A stretch of 52,784 bases of DNA, from NCBI GenBank assembly GCA_002077065.1, contig NAJO01000095.1, positions 1 through 52,784 of the forward strand. The letters are read 5' to 3'. Under the pieces are notes generated by a model, which searched no databases, was not told the origin of the DNA, and saw only the letters and a list, made by a program, of their open reading frames with translations. How positions within the stretch are numbered: position 1 is the stretch's first letter; each line of letters opens with the position of its first letter. Shown here piece after piece: positions 40,276 through 51,491 of this stretch. This DNA comes from Cryoendolithus antarcticus (Eukaryota > Ascomycota > Dothideomycetes > Cladosporiales > Cladosporiaceae). The position numbers and the translations under genes were made by a program.

Positions 40276-42453
40276 TGTATCTTTGGTAGCTTCTCAGAAT
40301 TTGAGATCAGGAACAGGTAGAATAGACCAGAATACTAAGGAATATGTGGTAGATCCAGAGTGGGCGTGTGCGTGGGCCAGGCTCAAGTGTAGAGCAGCCA
40401 AGTAAGAATTCTGGAGCCAGTTCTACCCCTCACGTCAAGTTTCTACGCATGGCGATCTGGAGGTTGGACACGGCAGTTAAAGCCGCATGTCAGCCGAGCG
40501 CAATAGGCGTGAAGGAGTGCTTTTTCTCTCTTTCTCTCTCTCTCTACTTTGTGCGAATCATACCACCCCTCAGTGGATTCAATGGCGTATGCCTGATCAC
40601 GTCGTGCGGTTTCGCAAACCGTTTGTACCAGGCGCGACTTCATACTGTTGTTTCGCTACTCTCAGGACCAGTCATCGTAATGCATTACATCGAAAAGCGG
40701 TTCGACTACGTCCTTGAAGCAACATAGCACTCATTAAACCTCACTTGCGTTCTCTGCAAAATCTTCCGAATTTCTTCGGCACGCGGACTGTTCGCTAGGC
40801 ACCAATAGTCCCCCGACCAGTGTCATGAAATCGCCGCATGGCTCGTTGTTTCTTCAAGAGAGGATCTCCTCCTGCTCACAAGGAAGTGGCGCCTGGAACA
40901 AGGCGCGGACGTTGCACTCTTTCGCACTTTCTGCCTGGGCTTGCCGAGTCAGCATGTCGCGGACGCCGCCATCTTTTTGTGGGAGACAGGCCAGATGGAA
41001 AAGGTATTCCGCCCAGGCACGAGGAAAGCTTGCCAAGATAACGACACAATGCATTTGTTTCGCTGCGATGGTGTGATGACAAGAGCAATTACAAGTGAAG
41101 CATTCTACTTTTGAGCCTCAAACGTCTGTCTCCAACTCACATTGTCCAAAGCTTCGTCGACTGGAACAACGACTAGCGTATATAACGCCAAGCTCTTCCG
41201 CTCGGTTTGTGATTTTCCTCAAACCATGCGATTTCTTCGATGATTTTCCCAAGCTGCTGTTGATGGTCGAGATGTATGAGAGTGATGCCAACAGTCGCGT
41301 GACTTGTGATCACGTTGGTAGGCGTCAAACGTCCCAGCCATACCAACTTAAAGAATGGTCGCATTCACACCTTGCTGCGTGGAGGTCTGCAGCGCCATAA
41401 GGGTGAGCATTCTACAAAATCTGGGCCTGTGGACTTCATCGGCCTCTACCAACACATAGGGACAATGTTTGGCCATCTAAGCTTTGGAAAGCTCCGCCGA
41501 CTTGTTCCAGATGCGCTCACTAACATCGGGGAGGTGTGGAGAAGTATATACAAGCCCGACCATGACAGGTGTACCATAGAATCATAGTTCACGAGTCTGT
41601 ACGAGAAGGCCGTTTGCGTATATGCAGGTTGAGCCCCTTCCCCTTCGTACCCGCAACATGACTAACATTCATGCGATCGGAATTGTGTTCCCACATGCGA
41701 TTCTCTTGTACTATGCCAGCCATAGCGCGATGAATAACTCACTTGATATCGTCGATACTACACCTACCGGCGATTGTTCTTCTAGGCACCGCTCTGCTTG
41801 AGATCTCGGATACTCCGGCCTATGGCGTGTGTGAATCATGGCTGATGTGCTTTGCAAACCATCAAGACATTTGCAGGCCCCAAAAGTGTTAGCAGAGTGA
41901 CATTGTGTGATGACAGCTACATGCATCGTAAGTGCGCCCCTCAAGTGGCATTCCCATGGATAGAGTGTTCACACAGGAATGGACACCTGCTGGGCGTGGG
42001 CCTCTGGAGGTCCGTGAAATATCACACCGACCGGCACCTTGGATGCTACGCGCTACACAGCTTTCACACCGTCTATCTCTACATCCGTTACATCATCTAC
42101 CAACCCACATTTTAGTCGAGTCTTGTCTTGCCCTATTCCATCAAGGTGATACAACGACTGACGCATATGGCGAGATAAGTCTACGAACACCCAAATAAGG
42201 TTTGATGATCTATGCTACAACCCTAGAGTCTCCGGCTGCCACCATTGACATCGCGGCTATACTTCCTACTTCGAAGCAATCTCACCTGTTTAAGTCCCTG
42301 TACACACATTGCAATGCGACTCTGTCCGATATTGCGGTGATCGTCGAGAGTTACGGATGCATCGAGTGCGAAGATGGATTCTAAGCTTCAAATTCACCCA
42401 TACTGCCCCTTGATGTTTCTTCTTGTCCATAGTTGTAATGACAAGCGTAGCTT
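40276..42453. other. Gene-poor interval
   Basis: No recognisable domains. It contains a CT microsatellite at 40521-40546. Frames at 40825-41088 and 41306-41587 are short and unassigned. Confidence 0.4.
40521..40546 (+). repeat. CT/T-rich microsatellite
   Basis: An interrupted run of CT dinucleotides (TTTTTCTCTCTTTCTCTCTC and onward). Confidence 0.8.
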
Positions 42454-44265
42454 CTAGAATTCAACACAACTGCAACATAGAAAAATCTCCGGAGACTGAT
42501 GCCTCTCCATACATGAGTCCACGCACGAGCATTCACCGCAAAGCTTGTCATTTCGCGGGCTGTGTTCGACAGCGAATGGCGTACTTAGTCCACGAACCAA
42601 GTATATAGACGTCCCGGGACGAACCCGAGCTGGTCCAAGACCCATTCTGCCAGCCTCCGTCAAGAAAATCCGCCGGTTCCGACACATCTTTTCTGCTACG
42701 TTGCCGTACCGCGTCGCTTCCTCAAGGCCAAGGTAGGGATTCTGGAGACCATCGAAATTTCGAGCGATCCAGTGTCGGTACAAAGAGGGTATTCCTTCGG
42801 GAACTATCTCCAGATCCTCGTGGTCTATGAGTCTGACTTTGCCATCCATGACTAATGACGATGCAAATGTCGTTTTACATTCTGAAAGCATATCCGATTT
42901 CATCAAATCTAACCAGTCTGCAAATATCTTGTATGCGGTAATTCCAAGTTTGTTGCACAGGTAGGGGCTGTATGGTGTACTGCAAACTTTGATGGTGTCC
43001 ACCTTGGACGCGCAAACATTGAGGCGGTTTCCATCAAAGGAAAAAGAAGCATTTCATGAAGTTGCTGCAGCAAAGGACGTTTCGAATTTGTTGCCGGAAT
43101 TCAGCGCTATAGGTCTGCTGAAAATCTCCAGTCTGGTGTCCAGCTCGGGATATCGTTCTTGGGCTGCTCATACCGAATATACGCAGCTTGCTCAGTTTTC
43201 AGCATGCTGATAAAATCCGGATAGCCATAGCCTGCATAGTGTAGGATTCCAAAATGCCTTGTGGCCTTGATTTGTCGTTCAGCGAACGTTCTGTACATAG
43301 TAGGTGCTGATATGACGTAGTCAGGCTCAAACCAAGCTGTCGCTGGGTCCTCAATGCTACAAGGCCCCACGGTGCATTGAGACGGTCTTGGTCCTTTCGA
43401 CAGTCCCATAGGCTCAGCATACTTACCAACTCAATGAAACTGTGGCCTCTCCCCGCAGACGATCTCCGGTGCAAAATCTGGCCAAGTTTTTGTGCGTGCC
43501 AGTAAGGATGTTGCCACGCGGTCAATGGGGGTTCCATAATTACCATAGACAAGGCACGAATTGCAGCGAATAGCGTAGTCCCGGGGACTGGGTGATCACC
43601 GCAACGCACGTGAAGATTGGAAGCCAGCACAATTTCTTGGGCGACCCATCTTCGAGAAAACCAAGGGTGCTGCAGTAGCGGTCTCACCGATCGCATCGTT
43701 GGGAAGTCCGCATCCAATGGACTGACAGCAGTGTCACCGATCCCTCGTTGCAGCAATCCTTCGAGGTTATCTCGAATCAGGACTCAGACTCGTTCCATGA
43801 TCATCGCACTTGCTCAAAAGGGAGCAGAATTTGAGTGCGATGTCGCTATCGCAGCTCGTGTCGCCAAGCAGCCGATGACAAGTTGTGCTTGAGCGAAGAT
43901 TCTGGCCATAATTTGAATTTGACACTTCTTTTCGCTGTCGTCCGTCTGATTGATTGAGATTTGATCAATCCACAGCGGCACCCCTTTCGCTCTGAAGACA
44001 GTGCGGTAAGAGCTGTATGGAGAGATGATGTGATCCGGAGGGGTTTTCCGTTCAGCAATAAAGAATGAACAGCTTCTGTATTGCTGCCCCAGGCGTAAGA
44101 TAACGCGTGGTACTTGGGGCGGTCTTGTAGCCTAGTGTGAACTAAGGTACCTCGCATGCTTTCACCAGGCATGCTAGGGATGTCCAGGCGCAGAATACGT
44201 ATACTATCATCGAATTGTAATGGCTGGTGACTGTAGGCCATGCGTGTGTCGCTGGAAGGACTCAT
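42454..44265 (-). pseudogene. HET-domain (heterokaryon incompatibility) pseudogene
   Basis: HET proteins trigger death of fused incompatible fungal cells. From ATG 44265: YHALSYAWGSNTEAVHSLLLNG, then in a shifted frame VPLWIDQISINQTDDSEKKCQIQ and IFAQAQLVIG, the three hallmark HET blocks. Later pieces follow family order: HPWFSRRWVAQEIVLAS, SFIELVSMLSLWDC, FAERQIKATRHFGILHYAG, DIPSWTPDWR, VDTIKVCSTPY, and the C-terminal NRRIFLTEAGRMGLGP. Single-base frame changes occur near 43985 (in a G run), 43877, 43360 and 43115, and TGA interrupts at 43054-43056. Almost the full ~600-codon gene length is present. With four frameshifts and a stop it is dead unless several are assembly errors. Confidence 0.85.
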
Positions 44266-46350
44266 GGCATCAGTAGGACCACTGCCGCGTGCTTAAACCT
44301 TATGCCATGATTTCTATGCAGCGTAGCTAGTATGCCCAGATATCAAGCTTGTTGTCTTGATAATGTGTCGCTCCATCTTTCGTCCTAATTTCTCTGAGTG
44401 GGAGACAGTGGCCAAAATTCTACGCAGTTATCGTCCGCCCATGCACGAATGCTCAGCTATTGACGTGGGTCATTGAACACGCGCTTGGATATTATGCACG
44501 CAACCGGTGAAAAGTTTCTCGACAGTCCTGCCGTCCCACTGCATGTTGGCTGTCTAGCACACATGCTGATGCGGCGCTCCATACGTCACACGAGACCCGC
44601 GCTCTTCCAGGTGTACAGGTCAGCTTCACCGGACCCGCAAGTACCAAACCAAGCGTCCACTGTAGCTAATTACATTTCCTGATTTGACAGTAACAACGAC
44701 ACCATTATGTTTTCTTTGTCTACTTGCCTAGATCTAGCAGGCGATCACAGGATCCAAAGGCTATTCACTACAGTTCAACTATCGGTCCGCTCATCAAGTC
44801 GCCTAGACAGTACAGCTCTACCGTCTACACCAGAACTTACGCCAATTTCCCGACCTTGATGATCATCACCCTACCGACCCTGACCGCGATCTTCTGGCCG
44901 AAGGGCCAGGGGATTAGCAACGGCATCAGGGTGATCGGTGTCGTGGTAAGTGGAAGAAACCTCCAGCTACACCCACCTTACGCACAAATCTTTCCTTCCA
45001 CTGGTGGTGCTAGCTTCGATGTAGCTGTCAAGTGGCTCGCGGGTTCCGCTAGTGTTATTGGCGTCCTGATGATGTAGAAAAAGAACCATCCTTCTGCGTA
45101 AGAACAATCCTTAAAGTGCGGTGATTTCTGCAGCCTAGTTTCATGGTTTACATCTATACCTAACTCAATCCTTTTCCTGGTTCTGTCTTGACCCTACGCG
45201 CCTTGACCCTACATGCCTGACCTCTAAACCTAACTACCTTGACTCAATTTGTGTGAAATCGTAGTTGTGATCGAGTCGATCCCGTGGAAGTGTACTTGCC
45301 CCGCTGCTTATATTCGATGCCCGGTCGCCTCTTCCATTTTGGCGCTAGAGCCTGCTCATTCCGTGTGCTCATCTGGGAGTTCGTCACTTATATGCTACCT
45401 GGACAGATCATCTTTATTATTCTTCTGTGTTTTGACTTGTTCTGTTGCATGCACTTTGCCCATGGTGCGCTGAAATTGCCTGGACTGACAGATGTAGCCT
45501 CATCGCAGTCACTGTCATTGTATAACTGCACGTATGCTCATGCCGCTCGTTCTTAAGCTTGGGTGTGCGCGGGAGATCACGCGGAAGTTAGGTTTCGCTC
45601 TAACCAGTATGTCGGAAAGCGTTCTTTGTGTCTGCGGCAGGTTGAGCTTACTTGCCGCCTCACATGGAGCAAACGGTACTCACGTGGAATTTGTGAAGTT
45701 GGAGGCAGGTGTGTACGGTTCCCTGCAACCATACCCTGCACTGCGCTTAGGTTAATTCCCTTGCACATGCCACTTTTGGTTTCGTTCGGGGTCAGCGCTT
45801 CCATAGCCTTGCGCCCAATGTCTGGCAGCCCGGGGGCGCTGGCGGACTCGCTCGGTGGCAGAGCAGGATGTTGCGACTCCAAAGCGAGCACTTCGAGAAT
45901 GACAATGATGTGAAGGTGTGTTTCTCTTCTGCGAAGCCATGGCAGCCGCCTTATCAATGCATCGTCCGTCGACTCTGGTGGTGTGTAACTCGGGTTCAAA
46001 TCCTCGTCTCGCCACCGTCATTAAAGACAATCTTCCTCATTTGGGAGAAAACCTACCTTGTCTCGCTTTGCCTCCCACTTTCTCTTCCTTGGTACGTTGA
46101 CCGCAACGTTCAACTTCTCTGGCGGACAGATGGGAACCTCCCTTACTTTACTCGGGATCTTCTCGCGATACCTTTCGTCTTTCTTACCGCCTACTGTCGA
46201 GGCGAGCACGACATCTCTGAGAAACGCCGTGAGCTTGAGTGTCGAGATCGCAGCACCATTATCGCCGATGAAGGCTGCTCGAGCTTGTGACAGTGGGCCT
46301 TATGCGAAGTAGGCCAGTGAGATCTTCGACAAGCATAGCGCTTCGAGGTA
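44266..46350. other. Gene-poor interval
   Basis: Frames such as 44724-45077 and 45563-45999 (both strands) show no known domain. A tRNA T-arm-like string near 45993-46010 has no cloverleaf partner. Nothing else seen. Confidence 0.4.
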
Positions 46351-47082
46351 TTACCTGGCCAGCTCTTCTAGGGCATCGATCGCACTGCTTGGTGCGGCGT
46401 GCTCGAACCGTTCTGTGGATTGCTGGTTGCTGGTGGACTGAGTAGCCTCCTGCGCAGACGGTCTCTCTGCGTTCAGGATTCGATCGTTAGCAACCGAGAG
46501 TGATGTCGCATCGTGCTCTCGCAGATCCAAGGAGAGATGTCTCGGCACAGCAGCTGCGACATCCATTCCTCCGACAACAGCATCAGTGGCAGCAATCTTC
46601 CACCAGGGCGTCCCGAGATTACTGCTGGTAGCACATCGCTTGGCAGGCCTCTCTGGAGTGTCCAAAAACACCTGCGCAAGCTCTTCCAGATTCGCCTCTT
46701 CCACCCAGCTCCCTACCCGACATAGTGCATATACACACTTTCCCGCTCTTTCGATGACATGCAATCGTCCATGATCCTGCTGTCTGACTACCCGCAGCAT
46801 TCCCCGCTCTCCACTGTCGTGATATGCTTTCAAGATGGTGATATATGCAGCAAAACACCGATTGCCAGAATTGGTAAGATCCAGGTACGCAAGAGGCAGA
46901 AACGCTGATTTCAACACGCATATCGGAGTGAACACTCTTGCCGCTGCGAATGGGTCGCTTGGAGGAGGTCGTATACCGAAAGGTGTGGCATTGAGCGCCG
47001 TGCTATTGTCCTGATCGCGCTTCCTCTTGCTGTTTTGTGTTGGTGATACTTGAGTAATCGACATGGGAGAGATAGTGGTCAT
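46351..47082 (-). CDS. Hypothetical protein, 243 aa
   Basis: An uninterrupted frame; the first ATG is at 47082 (the frame extends to 47181 only through GTG). Residues 1-35 are polar, with a basic NSKRKRDQD patch that could be a nuclear signal. Residues 45-165 look globular: FAAARVFTPICVLKSAFLPLAYLDLTN..., ITILKAYHDSGERGMLRVV, VYALCRVGSWVEEANLEELAQVF. The last 60 residues are disordered and Ser/Gln/Glu-rich. I do not recognise the family. The balanced globular core with flanking disorder favours a real gene. Confidence 0.5.
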   Translation of the reverse strand: MTTISPMSITQVSPTQNSKRKRDQDNSTALNATPFGIRPPPSDPFAAARVFTPICVLKSAFLPLAYLDLTNSGNRCFAAYITILKAYHDSGERGMLRVVRQQDHGRLHVIERAGKCVYALCRVGSWVEEANLEELAQVFLDTPERPAKRCATSSNLGTPWWKIAATDAVVGGMDVAAAVPRHLSLDLREHDATSLSVANDRILNAERPSAQEATQSTSNQQSTERFEHAAPSSAIDALEELAR

Positions 47083-47599
47083 GCTCGCTTGAAAAGGTTC
47101 ACACCGACGTACGGATGAAAGACATGCCTTACTGGGCACATGGATGTGAAATCTCGACCCCTCTGCTAAGGGCGCGTACACCGCGCTTTTATGCTTAGAC
47201 GCGGTAATTGACCGTTGGAGAGCATTAGTACGAGAGATCGAATGCTCTCACAAACTCTGCTGAGGACATGTACATTGCACCCTGCTTGAGTAGTGAATGT
47301 TATCCAGACCAGTGACATTTCGATGGCCTTACACCATCTAGTGATCTATTTGGTAATATCTCACGTGTGGCATATCGCTTTCTTGAGGCTCTGTACACTG
47401 TGCTAGAGCTTGCAAAGAATGAACAAGCCGGTGATCAATCAAATTCGATCGAAGTCCAATATATGGGCATGGTACCGAGCCAACATCCGCAGGCAGTGCA
47501 CGCGCATTCGACAGACTACGCTGTGTCTCACCAACTGCATTTCATTTCAAGCTCGCACGGAAAAGTATGTTGGATGCAGCATCTACTGGTACAACGACG
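47083..47599. other. Intergenic
   Basis: No gene recognised. The plus frame that contains the TPR fragment is open from 47367, but its first part has no TPR character. Confidence 0.4.
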
Positions 47600-47770
47600 T
47601 CTCCTTGATCATGCAAAAGGACGCGCCAGAGAGACTTCAGGAAATGAACCCGACGGTTCTGACCTGGCGTGGGCGTATGGATCGTTGGGCAACCTGTACG
47701 CTGGACTTGACGAGCTGGCGGAGGCGGAGCAGATGTACGGGCGAGCGCTGATGGGTGCGGATATCTCGTC
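47600..47770 (+). pseudogene. TPR (kinesin-light-chain-like) fragment
   Basis: One tetratricopeptide repeat is clear at 47661-47756: DLAWAYGSLGNLYAGLDELA followed by EAEQMYGRALMG, with the family's N-LG-LY...L.EAE.MY.RAL pattern. Such repeats form the sensor arrays of many fungal NLR-type proteins. Only one repeat is left and the rest of the frame is unrelated, so this is probably a remnant of a larger TPR gene. Confidence 0.65.
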
Positions 47771-47850
47771 TGTCATGTCTGTATACATGGTAGGCCCAGA
47801 TACACTGCGTCTAGGACCATGAATACCTGTTGCACATCGTCGGGTCCACC

Positions 47851-48647
47851 TCACTTATCATTGCTACGCCCAGCCGCAGCGACCTTCGCATGAATCCACT
47901 TTGCCGCAGCGGGACAGTCCTTAGGATATGTCTGATGTCCTGCGCCTGGGTCTAGGCTGTGGTGACAGATACTGTCATCGCTATGACAATATCTTTTCAC
48001 GATGCTAGGGTTGACATTGGCGACTGGAACTGTGTCCTTCGGATAACCGAAGTTCGGATCACCGAAGAGAGTGATGGCAACCACGGCGTGGCTATCACTG
48101 TCGGGTCCGAAGTCGTTCATGGCACGGTGGATGATTTGAGCTCCCTGACTTGATGGCGGAATATGCGTCATCTTCGCAGACAGCTATCACTGTCTTCGAA
48201 GAAAGACTGGACCACATACCTATACCCCCCCAGCACTATCTTGCCCGAAGGGCATTTGCTCCTCGCTTGCTTAATGAGTCTGAATAGTTCGGTGCCTCCT
48301 TCCACGTTGCCGAAGACAGCGCCTGGAATATCTGCGACATAGTTGACGCCTTGTCGGACCACGTACTTCGCGCCCCCTTCTTGCTTTACGATATTGCTGA
48401 ACCAAGCGGATCCTACAGCGTCGTAGTTGTTTTTATTAGGATCAAGGCTTGTGCCTTTAGCGTAGATCGCGATCACATTCTTGCATTGTCCCAAAACGAC
48501 CTCGTTGAAGTTGAGGTCGCCTCGTTTCTCCAGTTCGGCAGCGCTGCTGTTGATATCGACCTGGTCTGTAGCGGTGATTGGGGTTGCTAGACAGTTGTTT
48601 CCAATTAGGGCCTGGGCAGCAGCAAGCAGGGACAATAGCTTCATCAT
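47851..48647 (-). CDS. Secreted cutinase (CE5 family)
   Basis: Cutinases hydrolyse cutin or related esters outside the cell. Exon 1 48220-48647, intron 48149-48219 (71 nt, GTATGT donor), exon 2 47851-48148; 241 aa. A signal peptide covers about the first 20 residues (MMKLLSLLAAAQALIG...). The catalytic Ser lies in GGYSQGAQ, and its codon is split by the intron (AG|T). The catalytic Asp is in CHSDDSIC and the His in GAGHQTYP. Other family landmarks: NVIAIYAKGTSLD near the start, CPSGKIVLGG before the nucleophile and TLFGDPNFG after it. All triad residues and the paired cysteines are present, so it is likely functional. A TATATAT run at 48732-48738 lies about 85 bp upstream of the start. Confidence 0.93.
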
Positions 48648-48649
48648 GA

Positions 48650-49189
48650 TGAGAGAGGGTGTCTTGCTCGAAGGAGGTGGGTCAAGTTGATGCGCGCTGA
48701 GTTTTTTCTCCTCCGGCGGGTACAGCCTTGCTATATATGTCTCTCGAGCTCAAGGACTAATGCCTTGCGACGACGCTGTCTTTCGTTCGATGATCATGAT
48801 TCAGCCTTCGATAAAGCATAGCCAGCCTTAATAAAGCATGGCTAATAACACAGTAGGCTCCTCGTTAGCTAGGGAAGGCTGTCCCCTCACGTGGGCGCAG
48901 TCGCGATGAAGTCGTCTAAAGAGCTTGTCCATAAGCAAGCCTCAGGATTCTGACTTTCTTAGGCAGCCCCAGGTTTCAGTCCCATATACAAACTACGAGT
49001 GCGTGGTCGAGCTAACACCTTTACAGCTCTAAATCCCGAAGCGATCGAGGTGTGGGTGGCTAGGTACAGCCCGTTCTGTCCTTTAGCCCGTTCCACTGAG
49101 CGGGGTCCTGAAGTCTATTGCGGCGCGCAGCCTGACTACATTTACCGTGTGTGGACACCGAGTGGTGAGTAACACCGAGTAGTGACTTT
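48650..49189. other. Upstream region of the cutinase gene
   Basis: Holds the cutinase promoter (TATA-like run at 48732-48738). A near-tandem pair, ACACCGAGTGGTGAGTA and ACACCGAGTAGTGACTT, lies at about 49154-49188. No gene seen. Confidence 0.5.
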
Positions 49190-50280
49190 TGTCTTGGCAT
49201 TGCTAAATGGCCACCCTTTAATGTAGTATTACATAACAAATATAACTCAGAATGATTTGTAATTGATATATATTATAAAGTAGATATATGTCTTACTTAA
49301 CGGCATGTTGTTCTCCTATAGCCAGATTCTCTATAAAGACCACACCTTCTTAAAGCTAAGACACCTCCCTTAGCCTAACCTGCCTACCTTCTTGTTTCTT
49401 CATCATTTGTAGCCTATAGAGCTACTTAAGTAGCGATAACCTATATCTCCTAAATAGACATGCTTATAGCATGCTTAGTAAGCTTCCTAACCCTTTGCTT
49501 TCTAACCCTTGCTACCTTATTTACCTTTTGAAGTTGGGAGACCTAATATTTCAACATTATATCCTTAGCTACTATCCCTACTACACCCTTTAGAAGTGAC
49601 CTAAGAGAGTCTATAATAGAGTAGGGTGAGCTATTTATATAGGAGATAACCTTCTGCTTTATAAGGTTAGTTTAGCTTATTATCTTAAGTGTATTGCTTA
49701 GTGTTATTAATTCCTATCTATAACTTGATATAGGGGGTAATAGGGTACTTAGGATTATATCTAGCTTAGATATTATAATCTCTAGGTTTAGAGGTATTAG
49801 ACTAGCTCCGCTAAAGCCTCTAAGGATGTTATAATATTAAACACTCTATTAAGAGCATTCCTGAATATAGAGAGCTACTTAAGCTTAGTAATATAGAAAA
49901 TATGGCTTTTAATTAGGTCTTTAATTTCCCTTAAGTAACTTACTATTACCGCAACTACTATAGCGCTAGTAGTAGAGAAATGCGTCCTACGCTAGCCCTA
50001 GCGCCTTAATTAGAGGGCCGTAGGGCGTAGGCTAAGTAACCTCTACTAGAAGTAGGACGTTAAAACCCTCGTACGTAGTAAGTAGCGCTCGCCGTTCTAC
50101 TATAGGCATGCTATAATGCCGCTTAAGGTGCTTATTAAGGCTATAGAGAGCGTAGCTATGCTCGCGGCATATGAGCACGCTATTTTATAGGCGTTGCGTA
50201 ACATAGTAAACGTGTACGAAAGCGTAGTAGTAAGAAGGGGGGGGGGGCTTTAGGGTAGAGGAGCGGAAAAGTAAGAGGGA
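49190..50280. repeat. AT-rich, RIP-like decayed repeat block
   Basis: Composition changes abruptly to AT-rich DNA full of CTA/TAG, TTA/TAA and ATA words with no frame of 60 codons on either strand, in contrast to sequence on both sides. This is the usual look of repeats mutated by RIP (CpA to TpA on both strands). The original element cannot be identified. An 11-base G run lies near 50237-50247. Confidence 0.7.
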
Positions 50281-50286
50281 GAGTCG

Positions 50287-50384
50287 CTTAACTATAGAAC
50301 TAGAGTTCGTTCAACTATGTGACCCCGCTAGCAGCTGCAGCCAATTAGCGATCGCTTAACCATGGGACCGGTCCTATAGTTAAG
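50287..50384. repeat. Clustered 15-bp motif ending in a 30-bp palindrome
   Basis: A CTTAACTATAGGACC-like motif occurs at 50287-50300, 50310-50324 and 50355-50369 on the plus strand and inverted at 50370-50384. The last two abut to form an imperfect 30-bp palindrome centred on ACCGGT. This may be the end of the decayed element to its left. Confidence 0.65.
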
Positions 50385-50513
50385 GCTGTTTATAGGGGTA
50401 GGGCACAGATTGGCACGGTTTTTATATTAACAGCTGTGCTCAATTGTGGTTCTGTGACCACATTAGCAGCTTTCCGCTGCGTTTTACCGTTCCATGGTGA
50501 GCTTAGTAGTGAA

Positions 50514-51302
50514 TTATCTCGTAATGACTGGGGTGCTCGCATCCCACTCGTCCCTCTCACATGCATCCAATAAGAAGTTTGCTACTGACTTTCGCGATAT
50601 CATAGCAAAGGTCCCAATACCATCTCCAGTGTCCCCAAAGGTCCGTACCGGGCCTGCCTCCCCATTTGTTAGCCAAGGCGGTCGCGGTAAGACAAACTTC
50701 ACACCTGCCAGCTTGACCTCGTCGTTGACAAGATCATGGTCGTTGTAGGAATGTTTCATGTGAGTCCAGTGTCGTACGTAGCGCATCCACCATGGGAGAT
50801 TAGCAAAACTGTTGCCAACACCCAAGGCTTGCATAACAACGATTTTGGGGACGTTGTGTAATCTCATCGCTGTGATGGCGTTGGCAACGCTATCGGCCAT
50901 GAAGCGTGGGGGGGCCATGGGGCGGGAGAATGGGCTGTCGGAAGCACGGCTGGGATTGAGACAGACGATTACTGCTTCAGGGCGTGTATAGCAGCTACCT
51001 GCCTTGAAAGTCTTGCAGACATCTTCGAGGTTAAGTGGAGTGCCTAGTTCGAATCAGAGGTCATTTCCTTACAGAATCAAGCCAAAGATCCTGGCCAACG
51101 CACCTTCGAAGATGTTGAGACCAGTTCTAACAGACAGTTTGGCAGGATTTCGGACTAACGCGGTGATACTGTGACCTATAGGGTGTGGATAAGTGCGCCG
51201 CATGGAGCACTAGACGTTGGGATGTTTCTCACCTCTCTTCAGAGCTTGTTCAACGACGTGGACACCAGTCCTACCGCTGCCACCAAGGACCACGAGTCGC
51301 AT
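50514..51302 (-). CDS. NAD(P)-binding atypical SDR / NmrA-like reductase
   Basis: Exons 51233-51302, 51104-51175 and 50514-51043; introns of 57 and 60 nt, both GT-AG. The spliced product is 223 aa. The N-terminus is a Rossmann nucleotide-binding motif (MRLVVLGGSGRTGVHVVEQA, GxxGxxG), then HSITALVRNPAKL, EAVIVCLNP, HNVPKIVVMQALGVG, LVNDEVKLAGVKFVLPRP and GDTGDGIGTFAMISRKSVANF, the order seen in NAD(P)H-binding atypical short-chain dehydrogenases. There is no YxxxK catalytic motif, as usual for this group, so the role may be redox sensing or reduction of an unknown substrate. The frame is intact. A retrotransposon starts about 100 bp upstream of its ATG on the opposite strand and may have taken over its promoter. 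Confidence 0.85.
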
Positions 51303-51410
51303 CTTTTACAGCTGTCTGCTTGTCAGCTCCTACGCGTCTTAGCGAAGTAGAAGGCTTCCCCACACGCTGCACGTCCCTGGTCAATGCACGCTTCATAAGC
51401 CAGTTGCTTT

Positions 51411-51468
51411 GAAGCGACCTTTTCGAGCGACTACAAGCGACCTTCTCGTGGCGCGACTACAAGCGACC
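51411..51468 (+). repeat. LINE 5'-leader repeats
   Basis: GCGACTACAAGCGACC is present at 51427-51442 and 51453-51468 (26-bp period), with a partial copy (AAGCGACCTTTTCGAGCGAC) beginning near 51412. Short 5' repeats of this kind can act as promoter units in non-LTR elements. Confidence 0.7.
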
Positions 51469-51491
51469 GCCAAAAGGGGGGGTTGGTTGCA

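Noticed and set aside
10255..42000. A complete Starship element beginning at the DUF3435 remnant
   Set aside because: No terminal repeats, target duplication or coherent cargo can be shown; the recombinase is dead and downstream genes are mixed in age.
44724..45077. 117-codon plus-strand ORF with hydrophobic stretches
   Set aside because: No start context, domain or composition support; likely chance.
45170..45250. Telomere-like CCCTA/CCTAA words
   Set aside because: Words are scattered, not a tandem TTAGGG array; no telomere.
45960..46020. tRNA-like T-arm string (GGGTTCAAATCCTCG) followed by CTCGCCACC
   Set aside because: No complementary acceptor strand or D-arm lies 60-85 bp upstream and the T-stem pairs poorly; not a tRNA gene.
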